From Fuerstiella sp. (GTDB taxonomy: Bacteria; Planctomycetota; Planctomycetia; Planctomycetales; Planctomycetaceae), in NCBI GenBank assembly GCA_029245955.1, contig JAQWOH010000089.1, positions 1 to 64,000 of the forward strand: a stretch of 64,000 nucleotides of DNA, read 5' to 3'. This document shows, piece after piece, positions 1 through 9,059 of this stretch (within the stretch, counting starts at the first letter, position 1; the number at the start of each line of letters is the position of its first letter). The translations under genes were made by a program, and so were the position numbers. The notes under the pieces are model-generated. The model had not been told where the DNA came from, searched no databases, and worked only from the letters and a program-made list of their open reading frames with translations.

Positions 1-318
1 TTCGCGACGCCCGAGCAATGGGGTGGAGGTAACCGCGCGGGCAAGCTGCGCGAGGAGCCGGAATTCGTCACGCAGCCCAGCGACGGCCACATGACAGGCC
101 TCGCGCTGCTGGTTCTGCAGGAAGCTGGCGTGGCGAATGACGACCCGGCAATCGAGAAGGGTCTCACCTGGCTCCGTCAGAACCAGCGCGAGTCAGGCCG
201 CTGGTGGACCCGCTCGCTGAACACCGACAAGTGGCACTTTATCACCTACAGTGGCACAGCCTATGCGCTGCTGGCGATGCAACTGGCGGGCGAACTGCAT
301 GACTCTGTGTCCAGGTAA
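1..318 (+). CDS. C-terminal part of a prenyltransferase/squalene-cyclase-repeat protein (5' truncated by window edge)
   Basis: The frame is open from base 1 and ends at the TAA at 316-318, so only the last 105 codons are present. The visible part contains repeat units of the alpha/alpha-barrel prenyltransferase/squalene oxidase type: a stretch reading GLTWLRQNQRESGRWW is a typical repeat core (helix, then Gln-x-x-x-G-x-W). It then ends with a helix rich in Ala/Leu (YALLAMQLAGEL). The complete gene at 36489-37496 belongs to the same family and ends in a similar way. Planctomycetes encode many such exported proteins whose function is unknown; they are not necessarily hopanoid cyclases, and no DxDD cyclase motif can be judged here because the N-terminal part is missing. 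The family call is fairly secure, the role is not. Confidence 0.7.
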   Translation, partial: FATPEQWGGGNRAGKLREEPEFVTQPSDGHMTGLALLVLQEAGVANDDPAIEKGLTWLRQNQRESGRWWTRSLNTDKWHFITYSGTAYALLAMQLAGELHDSVSR

Positions 319-416
319 GCATTCCAAACCCGCTGCATTGTGAAGCAGCCGTAGCCGGTCATGTCCTGGATACGGCTGCGTAATTTAATGTGGCTGAACC
401 GGGCAGACTTTGCGAA

Positions 417-1280
417 TCACTTATCGCCCGCTGCTGAGTCATTCGAATCATCGCTCTTCCGGACGGCTTTTTGAGCGGAGGCCTCTTCTGTTTCCGGCTC
501 CGGCTCCCTGGCCGGCTCTTTCACGATGTTGAAACCTGCTGATGTTCGTTTGCCTACAGCGGGCTTCAATTCGCGAAGCCAGATGTTACGGAACCTTACC
601 AGGTCTCCGTGAAACTGCAGAGAGATCGGTCCGGTTTCGGCATGAGGTTCGTAGCGAGGTGGGGCGACGTAGCTGCTGGAGCCGAGCAGCTCAAAATGAT
701 TCAGCGCCAGGACGCCGTTGTGAATCAGCGTGACGTATCCTGGAGTCTCCACATCGCCATTCACTTTGAACCTCGGTGCTGTGAAGAAGATGTCGTATGT
801 GTTCCACTCGCCCGGTTTGCGCATTGCATTCGCCATTGGTGGAGTCTGCTTGTAGACCGACCCTGCCTGGCCGTCGAAGTATGTTGGGTTCTCATACGAA
901 TCCAGTATCTGCACTTCGTATTTTTCCATCAGGTAGACGCCGCTGTTGCCCCGTCCCTGGCCATTACCCTTGATTTCGGCAGGAGCAGACCATTCCAGGT
1001 GCAGCTGAATATCGCCAAAGTGCTGCTTCGAAACGATTTCTTGCTGTCGAGGAATCGCGATGCCCTCCTGAACCAGCCATTGATCACCATTTTCGAATGC
1101 TGACAGGTCCCGACCACCAAACAGTACGATGGCATCTGAAGGTGGCTGGTCGTTGGTGGTTCCCGGTGTGACAATGGGAGGTTGTTGCCATTCGACGCCG
1201 CTTTTCCATTCCTGAGCGGCGGACAAGGACGTCAGAGGCAGTGTTATGACAGAATAAAGGCAAAATCGACAAACAGTCAT
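417..1280 (-). CDS. Secreted DUF1080 (3-keto-disaccharide hydrolase family) protein
   Basis: A 287-residue protein. I chose the ATG at 1280 because it is preceded by GGAGAG at good spacing and opens a Sec-type signal peptide (MTVCRFCLYSVITLPLTSLS, then AAQEW); the frame is open further upstream, but that part has no signal-peptide character. The mature part has the DUF1080 fold signature: DAIVLFGGRDLSAFEN near the start, then HFGDIQLHLEWSAP, GNSGVYLMEKYEVQILDS, and a C-terminal LQFHGDLVRFRNIWLREL. DUF1080 is a concanavalin-like jelly-roll domain; characterised members hydrolyse 3-keto-glycosides, and the family is greatly expanded in planctomycetes. Acts outside the cytoplasm. The tail is a charged low-complexity segment rich in Glu, Lys and Ala. 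The neighbouring purL is divergent, so this looks monocistronic. Confidence 0.85.
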   Translation of the reverse strand: MTVCRFCLYSVITLPLTSLSAAQEWKSGVEWQQPPIVTPGTTNDQPPSDAIVLFGGRDLSAFENGDQWLVQEGIAIPRQQEIVSKQHFGDIQLHLEWSAPAEIKGNGQGRGNSGVYLMEKYEVQILDSYENPTYFDGQAGSVYKQTPPMANAMRKPGEWNTYDIFFTAPRFKVNGDVETPGYVTLIHNGVLALNHFELLGSSSYVAPPRYEPHAETGPISLQFHGDLVRFRNIWLRELKPAVGKRTSAGFNIVKEPAREPEPETEEASAQKAVRKSDDSNDSAAGDK

Positions 1281-1581
1281 CTCAAAATCTCTCCGGTTGA
1301 GTGCAATGCATTGAAGTCTGGCCTGTATCGTGGCGAGCAACCGTAGTGGTTGCAATTGGCGAAGTCTGAGAAATACGCCCGTTCCGGATCTCGGTTTTGC
1401 AATCTTCTGAACGTCATCTTCGTAGCCGCTTGTACTTGTGTTTCGTGGCTGAAATACTTCTGCGGGCGCCGCCAGGATGCAGCCATACGCCGTTCTGCCA
1501 GCACTACGATGCACTTTTTTCTGACGGGACTCTGCTCTTTGGGTTCCGGTCTACGGGTCTCAAACTGACGGACCATCGAAA
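1281..1581. other. Divergent intergenic region between the DUF1080 gene and purL
   Basis: 301 bases with no credible gene. Open frames cross it on both strands, but they lack codon character and ribosome binding sites. It must contain the divergent promoters of the DUF1080 gene and purL; I could not pick out a convincing -35/-10 pair or operator. Confidence 0.5.
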
Positions 1582-4500
1582 ATGCTATGGGAAGTTGAAA
1601 TTCTGCCGACTCAGGATTCTCGTGATCACGAAGGCCAGCGCATTCTTGCCGACGCGAAGAGCCTGGGGATCGTTTCTCTGGCCGACGTGAGGTCTGCCCG
1701 GTCGTTTCTGATTCAGGGTGAATTAACGGAAGCCGATGCCGGCCGGGCGGGTGAAGTGCTGCTGTGTGACGGGGTTGTTGAGCAGTTTCGAGTGAACTGC
1801 CTGCCGGACTCTGCTTCGACGGATGACGCCTGTCTGAATGTGCTGCTGCATCCAGGTGTTACCGACAGCGTCGCAGACAACGCTGCACAGGCACTTTCTC
1901 AGCAGGGCCTCGACGTCACAGCTGTTGCTACGTGCCGTAAGTACTGGCTGACGGGTGAGTTGTCCGACACTGATCAGTCGCGAGTCTCGGCCAAAGTCAT
2001 TGCGAACGATGCCATCGAATATGTTGTGTGTGGTCCGTTGCAACTGACCGATTTACACGTTGGCACCGACTACCGCTTCGAACTCGGGTCCGTCGCCATT
2101 CGCGAAATGAACGACGACGAAACGCTGATGAAGCTTAGCGCTGAAGGGCAGCTCTATCTGCAATTGGCCGAAATGCAGACGATACGTGATTACTTCAAGT
2201 CGCTGGATCGAGATCCTACCGACATCGAGCTGGAGACCATTGCTCAAACCTGGAGCGAACACTGTTCTCACAAGACACTTGCCGGTCGCATTCATTACGT
2301 CGAAACAAAGGGGGGCGAAACGGTTCGCGAACTTCAGTTCGACAACATGTTGAAGGAAACTATCTTCAATGCAACGGTCAGCATTCGCGAGAATCTTGGT
2401 GACGACGACTGGTGCGTCAGTGTCTTCAAAGACAACGCCGGCATTGTGACGTTTGACGAAAATCAGGATGTGTGTATCAAGGTGGAAACTCACAATCATC
2501 CATCTGCGATTGAGCCCTATGGCGGTGCCAACACAGGGCTTGGTGGTGTCATCCGTGACCCGATGGGCACCGGCCTGGGAGCTCGTCCTGTCTGTAACAC
2601 CGATGTCTTCTGCTTTGCCCGACCCGATTTCCCGGCTGATGAATTGCCGCCCGGTGTTCTGCACCCCAGGGCTGTGATGGAAGGCGTTGTGTCCGGCGTG
2701 CGGGATTATGGTAATCGTATGGGCATTCCAACGGTCAACGGCGCTGTCTATTTTGATGATCGCTATCTGGGGAATCCACTGGTGTACTGTGGCAATGTCG
2801 CCATGATTCCTCGTGACAAGAGCGAAGGTTGTGTGTCACCTGGCGATCTGATTGTGGCGGTCGGCGGACGCACTGGTCGGGACGGCATTCACGGAGCAAC
2901 TTTTTCCTCGGCCGAATTGACTGAAGACAGCGAGAGTATCAGTGGTGGGGCGGTGCAGATCGGCAATCCCGTCACGGAAAAAATGGTGCTCGATGTTCTT
3001 CTTGAAGCTCGTGATCGTAACCTGTACACCGCCATTACCGACTGCGGAGCCGGTGGTTTCAGCAGTGCTGTCGGAGAAATGGGTGAGGAAACCGGTGCCG
3101 AAGTCTGGCTCGACAAAGCTCCGCTGAAGTATTCCGGTCTATCGTATACCGAAATCTGGATCAGCGAGGCTCAGGAGAGAATGGTGCTGGCCGTTCCGGA
3201 AGGTAACCTTGCGAATTTCGAACAGCTGTGTCGTTCGGAAGGAGTCGAGGCCAGCGTCATCGGCAGGTTTACCGATACCAAAGAGCTTGTGCTGAAGTAC
3301 GAAGACAACCTCGTCGGTCGTGTCACCATGGACTTCCTGCATGACGGGCGTCCCCCCGTAATTCGCGAAGCGACATTTGAACTGACCGAATCCTGTGCCG
3401 CAGTGTCCTGCCACCCCGGCACTGAGGTGACACAGTCGGCAGAGCCAGGGACGCGTGTTCCAGTTTCAGGGGATGACATCAACAAGAGTGCCGTTCCCGA
3501 CTACACCGATGACCTCAGGCAGATCCTGGGATCGCTTAATGTCGCCAGCAAGGAATGGATCATACGCCAGTATGATCACGAAGTTCAGGGCGGCAGCGTG
3601 GTCAAACCACTCGTGGGCGTCAACAACGATGGGCCCTCCGATGCCGCCGTCGTGCGTCCGGATCTGACTTCAAACCGTGGTCTGGTGATCAGTTGCGGCA
3701 TGAATCCGCACTACGGTGATGTTGACCCCTACTGGATGGCGGCGTCCGCTATTGACGAAGCCATGCGCAACTGCGTGGCAGTGGGAGCCGACCCGTCAAA
3801 GGTTGCGATTCTGGATAATTTCTGCTGGGGCAATACGGAACGTCCGGAAACGTTGGGGACGCTCGTTCGCGCTTCGCTTGCGTGCCAGGATATCGCCGTC
3901 GCATACGGGACTCCTTTCGTTAGCGGAAAAGACAGTCTCAATAACGAGTTCAGTTACGAGGACGGCAACGGCGATCGTCAGACTGTGGCTATTCCGTCGA
4001 CACTACTGATCACTGCACTTGGCCAGATTGGTCATGTTGAGCAGGCTGTCACGATGGACCTGAAGGTTCCCGGAAACAAACTTTACCTTGTTGGCATCAC
4101 GCGAGATGAGCTCGGCGGCAGTCACTATTGCCTCGTGAATCGATTGGCTGGCGGTGTCGTGCCTACCGTCCACACAAACCAAGCAGTGAAAGTGTTTTCT
4201 GCCGTCCATCAGGCCATTCAGCAGGGTTTGATTCGCAGTTGCCACGACCTCAGTGAGGGGGGGCTTGCTGTTGCGGCTGCAGAGATGGCATTTTCCGGGG
4301 GCGTGGGGGCGAAGATCAATCTGACCGACGTCGCAGTACCATCTGACGAATCCGAAGATGATGAATCCGAGTTTTCCCAAGGGCAGGTTTCTAATCCGGC
4401 AGCTGTATTATTTTCCGAAAGCAATACTCGATTTCTGATCGAGGTTGAGGAAGCGATGGCCACTGACTTCGCTGCTGTTATGGGCGATCTACCGTATTCC

Positions 4501-4620
4501 TGCGTTGGTGAAACGACCGCTGACAACACTCTGCAGATTCTGGGTAATGGCGAAAGAGCGATCGTCAACGCGTCACTTGAAGACCTGAAGCGAAGCTGGC
4601 AGGCACCGTTGAACCTATGA
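1582..4620 (+). CDS. purL: Phosphoribosylformylglycinamidine synthase, PurS-like domains fused to PurL, no glutaminase domain
   Basis: FGAM synthase converts formylglycinamide ribonucleotide, ATP and glutamine-derived ammonia to FGAM in de novo purine synthesis (cytoplasm). The 1012-residue product has two tandem PurS-like units at about residues 1-75 and 85-165; they share a matching core ([11 protein letters not shown] and [11 protein letters not shown]). The linker/AIRS-type catalytic half follows with SEHCSHKTL near residue 225 and [18 protein letters not shown] near 302. The second half has [28 protein letters not shown] and [17 protein letters not shown]. Small PurL is about 740 residues with separate PurS and PurQ; large PurL is about 1300 residues and includes the C-terminal glutaminase. 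This protein is intermediate: it has the N-terminal domain of the large form but stops before the glutaminase. A separate purQ would be needed and is not in the window. The start is the first ATG in frame; its ribosome binding site is weak. Confidence 0.95.
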   Translation: MLWEVEILPTQDSRDHEGQRILADAKSLGIVSLADVRSARSFLIQGELTEADAGRAGEVLLCDGVVEQFRVNCLPDSASTDDACLNVLLHPGVTDSVADNAAQALSQQGLDVTAVATCRKYWLTGELSDTDQSRVSAKVIANDAIEYVVCGPLQLTDLHVGTDYRFELGSVAIREMNDDETLMKLSAEGQLYLQLAEMQTIRDYFKSLDRDPTDIELETIAQTWSEHCSHKTLAGRIHYVETKGGETVRELQFDNMLKETIFNATVSIRENLGDDDWCVSVFKDNAGIVTFDENQDVCIKVETHNHPSAIEPYGGANTGLGGVIRDPMGTGLGARPVCNTDVFCFARPDFPADELPPGVLHPRAVMEGVVSGVRDYGNRMGIPTVNGAVYFDDRYLGNPLVYCGNVAMIPRDKSEGCVSPGDLIVAVGGRTGRDGIHGATFSSAELTEDSESISGGAVQIGNPVTEKMVLDVLLEARDRNLYTAITDCGAGGFSSAVGEMGEETGAEVWLDKAPLKYSGLSYTEIWISEAQERMVLAVPEGNLANFEQLCRSEGVEASVIGRFTDTKELVLKYEDNLVGRVTMDFLHDGRPPVIREATFELTESCAAVSCHPGTEVTQSAEPGTRVPVSGDDINKSAVPDYTDDLRQILGSLNVASKEWIIRQYDHEVQGGSVVKPLVGVNNDGPSDAAVVRPDLTSNRGLVISCGMNPHYGDVDPYWMAASAIDEAMRNCVAVGADPSKVAILDNFCWGNTERPETLGTLVRASLACQDIAVAYGTPFVSGKDSLNNEFSYEDGNGDRQTVAIPSTLLITALGQIGHVEQAVTMDLKVPGNKLYLVGITRDELGGSHYCLVNRLAGGVVPTVHTNQAVKVFSAVHQAIQQGLIRSCHDLSEGGLAVAAAEMAFSGGVGAKINLTDVAVPSDESEDDESEFSQGQVSNPAAVLFSESNTRFLIEVEEAMATDFAAVMGDLPYSCVGETTADNTLQILGNGERAIVNASLEDLKRSWQAPLNL

Positions 4621-4902
4621 TATTCTGACGCCGGGCAGGTGTCCGCCGGAGTCCTGTAACGCTGGCCATCCATGTATCCGAGTGATCTACACGTCCGGGG
4701 AAACAGCTGTGTGGATGCACGTGGTGCCATTTAACCAGGGTGTGCTTCGAGCTGGTTAGTTGGGACCGGGCTGCGATCGGAAACCGGATGACCGGTCTCA
4801 ATACGTCGTCGAGGGGATTTGTGTCGACGACGCGACAGCGAAGCGATAAACTAAATTGTCCGCTTTACGATTATCGTACCTCCATCTTTACTGAGTATAT
4901 CT

Positions 4903-6279
4903 ATGCTTTCTGTACAGGGACCTGCGGCACCGAATCGAAAATTGTGTAATGGTGTCTCCCGTCGCGATGCATTGAGTATCGGTGGACTTGGAGCCGCCGG
5001 TCTGAGCCTGCCGCAGTTGTTGAGGGCCGAAGGGGCTTCAAAGAATGCAGGCAGTGGGCGTCATAAGTCGGTGATCATGATCTATCTGTGCGGAGGACCT
5101 CCGCATCAGGACATGTACGACATCAAGACGGCCGCACCCAGTGAGATTCGTGGGGAATTTCAGCCCATCCGCACCAGCGTGCCGGGGATTGAAATCTGTG
5201 AGTTGCTGCCGGGTATCGCCAGGAACATGGACAAGTTCGTTCCGATTCGTTCCATGGTCGGCGCGAAGGACGCCCATTATTCGTATCAATGCATGACAGG
5301 CTATCACGAGCAGAATGCGGCCGCCGGAGGGTGGCCGCACTTTGGTTCCGTCGTGAGTCATTTCGAGGGACCCGTGACTCCCGGGACGCCGCCGTTTGTC
5401 AGTCTGTGCTATACCACAAAGCATCGGCCCTACAATGAACCGAGTCCGGGATTTCTGGGCCTTGGACATTCATCTTTTTCACCGAAGGGGTCGGGGCGTG
5501 ACGATCTGGTGCTGCAGGGCATCACTGCGGATCGACTCGGGCATCGTCATCAGTTGCTCACATCATTCGATAGGTTTCGCCGTGACTGTGATGCCAGTGG
5601 GAAAATGCAAGGGATGGATACGTTCACCCAGCAGGCTATGGGGATTCTGACGTCTCCCGACCTGTTCAACGCTCTGGACGTGTCTCAGGAAAGCAAAGAA
5701 ACACGTGATCGTTACGGTGTGCAGGATGAAAACAAACCTCGTGGTGATGCAGCACCCATGTGCCCTCAGAACTTTCTTGCGGCCCGGCGACTGGTCGAAG
5801 CCGGCGCACGAATCGTGACGGTGAATTACAGTTTCTGGGATTGGCACGGCAGTAACTTCAAAACCGGTCGACAGGAACTGCCGATCTTCGACAAGGGGAT
5901 CACAGCTCTGATAGAAGACCTGCACGAACGTGGTCTGCAGGACGACGTGACGGTTGTTGCATGGGGCGAGTTCGGAAGAACACCAAAAATCAACGACAAA
6001 GCCGGCCGTGACCACTGGCCTCGAGTTTGCAGTGCATTACTTGCCGGAGGAGGTATGAACACCGGGCAGGTGATCGGATCAACAGATCGTCTGGGTGGCG
6101 AAGCGGCAGACCGCCCCGTTACGTTTCAGGAAGTCTTCGCAACCATCTATCACAATCTGGGCGTGAACCTTGAGGCCGGACGAGTCTTCGATTTTCGTGG
6201 TGTGCCACGGACGTTCATTGAGTCCGGCGTGCAGCCGATTGAAGAGCTGACCGGGGAGCCTACAATGGCTGTGTCCTGA
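4903..6279 (+). CDS. DUF1501 protein with Tat signal (first of a tandem pair)
   Basis: 458 residues. The N-terminus carries a twin-arginine signal: SRRDALSIGGLGAAGLSLPQ, so the folded protein is probably exported by Tat. The body is DUF1501, a member of the alkaline phosphatase/sulfatase-like superfamily common in planctomycetes: GGPPHQDMYDIK near residue 65, RGEFQPIRTSVPGIEICELLP, then VTVVAWGEFGRTPKINDKAGRDHWP near residue 350. The downstream DUF1501 gene at 6304 has the same blocks and follows after 24 bases, so the two form a tandem, probably co-transcribed pair. DUF1501 genes are often next to DUF1549/DUF1553 cytochrome-like genes; none is here. The biochemical activity of the family is not established. 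No clear ribosome binding site precedes the chosen ATG, so the start could be further in. Confidence 0.88.
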   Translation: MLSVQGPAAPNRKLCNGVSRRDALSIGGLGAAGLSLPQLLRAEGASKNAGSGRHKSVIMIYLCGGPPHQDMYDIKTAAPSEIRGEFQPIRTSVPGIEICELLPGIARNMDKFVPIRSMVGAKDAHYSYQCMTGYHEQNAAAGGWPHFGSVVSHFEGPVTPGTPPFVSLCYTTKHRPYNEPSPGFLGLGHSSFSPKGSGRDDLVLQGITADRLGHRHQLLTSFDRFRRDCDASGKMQGMDTFTQQAMGILTSPDLFNALDVSQESKETRDRYGVQDENKPRGDAAPMCPQNFLAARRLVEAGARIVTVNYSFWDWHGSNFKTGRQELPIFDKGITALIEDLHERGLQDDVTVVAWGEFGRTPKINDKAGRDHWPRVCSALLAGGGMNTGQVIGSTDRLGGEAADRPVTFQEVFATIYHNLGVNLEAGRVFDFRGVPRTFIESGVQPIEELTGEPTMAVS

Positions 6280-6303
6280 CCCGCCGCTGTCAGTGAGCCA
6301 ACG

Positions 6304-7728
6304 ATGCTGCCTTTTCCCGTTGAATTGCATTCGCACCGCCCGTCCAGGCGTGATCTGCTGCAGATGGGGACCGGGCTGGGAGCGGTAAGCGCACTGTCGA
6401 CGCTGAAATCGGCCAGTGTGGCAGCGGCGTCTGCCGTGAATGCAAGTGGCGTGTCCAGCTCGATTCGATCATGCATTTTCGTTTTCTATTACGGTGGGCC
6501 AAGTCATCTTGATACGTATGACATGAAGCCTAACGCGCCGGATTCAGTACGTGGCGAGTTCTCCAGTATTGCGACATCGGTGCCGGGGCTGCAGATCTGT
6601 GAACACATGCCTCATATGGCGCGAGTCATGCACAAGGTGGCTCTGCTTCGCAGCATGCATCACACGAATCGGCTGCATGATTCCGCATCCACGGAAACTT
6701 ACACAGGACGACAGGGACCGCAGGGTGACCGCGAAGAGTTTGGTCCGATCAACCAGTTCTATCCTTGCCATGGTGCCGTACTGGCAATGCTGCGTGCAGG
6801 TGAGCAACTCGATGTTGCACACGCGATGCTGCCGTGGCAGTTTCACAACGTTATTACTACGCCCTGTCAGGGAGGAGGATTTCTGGGGCACCAGTTCGAT
6901 CCGTTGCTTGTGTCCGGGGATTCCACCAGCGTACGTTACGAAAGCGACGAACTGCACCGCCCGGCCGAACTGACCGCTCTGCGAATGCGACACCGCGAGG
7001 CACTGCTTAATGGTCTGGATATGGCGTCCACGCTGGCCAGTCATTCGTCACCATTCGGCATCTACCGGAAGAAGGCCCATGAACTTCTGTGTTCAGCGGA
7101 TTTGCAGAAAGCACTGCGGATTGAAGAGGAAGCAATCGCGACACGAGAACGTTACGGCATGCGCGAACCCAAAGCGCTGCCTGGTGACGGTGCGGCCGCT
7201 GCTGCCCCCGCCCGCAATCTGCGAGGACAGAATCTTCTGTTGGCCCGACGGCTGGTTGAAGCGGGGGTACAGTTCGTAAACGTGCATGATTTTCGGCAAC
7301 AGGGTCAGAACTGGGATTCGCACAGCCAGAACTTTCAACAGCATAAACGATATCTGCTGCCACAGGCTGATCAGGCTCTGGCAGCTTTGATTGAAGATCT
7401 TGATGATCGTGACCTGCTGCAGTCCACACTTGTCATCGCGCTTGGCGAATTCGGTCGGACGCCAAAAATCAACGGCAACGCCGGTCGGGACCACTGGCCT
7501 GACTGTTACACTGCGCTGCTGGCCGGAGGCGGTGTACGCGGCGGGGCCGTTTATGGTTCCAGCGACAGTACCGGCGCGTTTCCTGACACGGACCCGGTGA
7601 CTCCCGCTGACCTGGCGGCGACAATCTACCGGCGTTTCGATCTGCCGTCTCGCACTGAGATACGTGATCAGACCGGGCGTCCACACCGTATTGCGGATGG
7701 TCAGGCAATTACGGACATCTTTGCGTAA
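6304..7728 (+). CDS. DUF1501 protein with Tat signal (second of a tandem pair)
   Basis: 474 residues, a paralogue of the preceding gene. Twin-arginine signal: PSRRDLLQMGTGLGAVSALS. Shared DUF1501 blocks: YYGGPSHLDTYDMKPNAP, RGEFSSIATSVPGLQICEHMP, and near the C-terminus LVIALGEFGRTPKINGNAGRDHWPD followed by LLAGGGVRGGAVYGSSD. An Ala-rich stretch (GDGAAAAAPARN) lies in the middle. It sits 24 bases after the first DUF1501 gene and ends 26 bases before the convergent FKBP gene. Expected location is the periplasm after Tat export; the function is unknown, perhaps phosphate or sulfate ester chemistry given the superfamily. Confidence 0.88.
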   Translation: MLPFPVELHSHRPSRRDLLQMGTGLGAVSALSTLKSASVAAASAVNASGVSSSIRSCIFVFYYGGPSHLDTYDMKPNAPDSVRGEFSSIATSVPGLQICEHMPHMARVMHKVALLRSMHHTNRLHDSASTETYTGRQGPQGDREEFGPINQFYPCHGAVLAMLRAGEQLDVAHAMLPWQFHNVITTPCQGGGFLGHQFDPLLVSGDSTSVRYESDELHRPAELTALRMRHREALLNGLDMASTLASHSSPFGIYRKKAHELLCSADLQKALRIEEEAIATRERYGMREPKALPGDGAAAAAPARNLRGQNLLLARRLVEAGVQFVNVHDFRQQGQNWDSHSQNFQQHKRYLLPQADQALAALIEDLDDRDLLQSTLVIALGEFGRTPKINGNAGRDHWPDCYTALLAGGGVRGGAVYGSSDSTGAFPDTDPVTPADLAATIYRRFDLPSRTEIRDQTGRPHRIADGQAITDIFA

Positions 7729-7754
7729 GGCACCCCACCTGCAGTCCGATGAAA

Positions 7755-8309
7755 CTATTGAATTTCCTTCAGTTCAACCACGAAGTGCAGCGTTGCATTC
7801 GGAGGGACTGCCTCACCGGCGCCAGCTGCGCCATAACCGAGATCCGGGGGAATCCATAACTCGATCATTCCGCCTTTGCCTACCAGTTGCATGCCTTCTG
7901 TCCACCCCGGGATGACGCCCCCCAGTGAGAATGAGATCGTTTCTCCTCGACTGTAGGAACTGTCGAATTCAATACCGTCGTCCAGCCAGCCCCGATAATG
8001 TACGGTAACAGTGCGGTCTGCCGTCGCTTTTTCTCCGTCAGACTTTCTAAGAATTCGATATTGCAGCCCGGACTCCGTCGTTTGAAACTCACTTGGCGGA
8101 TCTGCGTCAGTCTCTCCGGTCCCCTGCTGTAATTCTGCCTTGTCCAGAAATGTTATTGCACCTGCACTGGTAGTCGGGGAGTCAGAGTCAGGGCTTACAG
8201 CTGATGCTGTGGGAGGAGGGGAAGAAACGTCAGCCACCGGACTGGTTTCGGCACAGCCGGCAAGCAGACAACACGAAGACAGGAGCATTGTATATACGGA
8301 TTGTTTCAT
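7755..8309 (-). CDS. FKBP-type peptidyl-prolyl cis-trans isomerase, lipoprotein
   Basis: 184 residues from the ATG at 8309, which has GAGGTGGG about 7 bases upstream. The N-terminus is a lipoprotein signal: MKQSVYTMLLSSCCLLAGC with lipobox LLAGC, so it is probably anchored to a membrane on the periplasmic side. A Ser/Pro/Thr-rich linker leads to one complete FKBP domain at about residues 75-184 with typical blocks TVTVHYRGWLDDGIEFDSSY, VIPGWTEGMQLVGKGG and the closing LHFVVELKEIQ. FKBPs catalyse prolyl bond isomerisation and help fold exported proteins. It is convergent with the DUF1501 pair and probably monocistronic. Confidence 0.92.
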   Translation of the reverse strand: MKQSVYTMLLSSCCLLAGCAETSPVADVSSPPPTASAVSPDSDSPTTSAGAITFLDKAELQQGTGETDADPPSEFQTTESGLQYRILRKSDGEKATADRTVTVHYRGWLDDGIEFDSSYSRGETISFSLGGVIPGWTEGMQLVGKGGMIELWIPPDLGYGAAGAGEAVPPNATLHFVVELKEIQ

Positions 8310-8447
8310 CGAGACCCACCTCAGGCATGAGATCATGTTACTTCAGAGCAGGGCATGTTGAGGTGCCGGATAGTCTGAGTCAAGTCCGCGCCGAGTTGTT
8401 GATGATAGAATAGCCTTCAAGAGCTTATGAGATCTCGAAACGAACGC

Positions 8448-8498
8448 AGCCGCGTCTGCCAGAAGGTGAGAAGTTCTCACAGTCCGGCAGACGCGGCT
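8448..8498 (-). terminator. Nested GC-rich inverted repeat, probable terminator
   Basis: A perfect 13-base inverted repeat, 8448-8460 (AGCCGCGTCTGCC) with 8486-8498 (GGCAGACGCGGCT), encloses a smaller palindrome at about 8466-8480 (GTGAGAA-G-TTCTCAC). It begins 30 bases beyond the stop codon of the minus-strand gene at 8528-8866, the place expected of a transcription terminator, though no long U-tract follows on the minus strand. It could also insulate the downstream FKBP gene, which is on the same strand. Confidence 0.6.
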
Positions 8499-8527
8499 AC
8501 AGTAATGAGGGTTCTTGCAGTTGATTC

Positions 8528-8866
8528 TTAGTGATGCAATCGGTGGTGACGACCGCGGTGGTAGTCGTAGTGTCCGGGCTGCACGTGCAGGTGGTTGCCG
8601 TGGCGATAGACTTCCGTGGGATGGTAATGGTAGTGACCGCGAGTGCCATAAGTGCTGACACGGTGTGACCCGTATCCGTAACGAGGATAGCTTCCGTATC
8701 CGACGGAAAAAGAGCTTCGGGGGGAATAGCTGTTGTAGCCGATGCTCAGCCGTGAACCGCCATAGCTTATGCCATACCCGCCATAGCCACATTGTGCCGA
8801 AGCCGTGTCGGCTGTCAGTGCCAGGGCCATTGTCCCTGCAAATGCTGCAATCATTAAGCGTTTCAT
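8528..8866 (-). CDS. Small exported Gly/Tyr/His-rich protein
   Basis: 112 residues from the ATG at 8866, which has AGGGAGAAG a few bases upstream. Signal peptide: MKRLMIAAFAGTMALALTADTASA, cleavage expected before QCGYGG. The mature 88 residues are low complexity: a Gly/Tyr/Ser half (GYGGYGISYGGSRLS, FSVGYGSYPRYGYGS) and a His-rich tail (RGHYHYHPTEVYRHGNHLHV, then HYDYHRGRHHRLHH). I do not recognise a domain. Short exported His-rich proteins of this style recur in planctomycetes. The His-rich end could bind metal ions and the Gly/Tyr part could self-associate, but both are inferences from composition. A strong hairpin follows the stop codon. Confidence 0.75.
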   Translation of the reverse strand: MKRLMIAAFAGTMALALTADTASAQCGYGGYGISYGGSRLSIGYNSYSPRSSFSVGYGSYPRYGYGSHRVSTYGTRGHYHYHPTEVYRHGNHLHVQPGHYDYHRGRHHRLHH

Positions 8867-9059
8867 TGTCTTCTCCCTGTTTGCGTCGTGCGAAACCAAT
8901 ATGAACAACTGAGAGAGACTGCCGCGAACAATGTACCGTTAATGCCGATTCTTCCTAAATACCTTGCTGCAATGATTTTAAGTGACAAGCTCTGACCAAA
9001 CACCTTAACTTCAGCTGTTCCATCTGCGCCATAATTGTAGTCACTGTGATTACAGGTTC

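Noticed and set aside
609-1103. Plus-strand open frame of 164 codons
   Set aside because: Antisense to the DUF1080 gene; the minus strand has signal peptide and family blocks.
2053-2664. Minus-strand open frame of 203 codons
   Set aside because: Antisense to purL, which is certain from its motifs.
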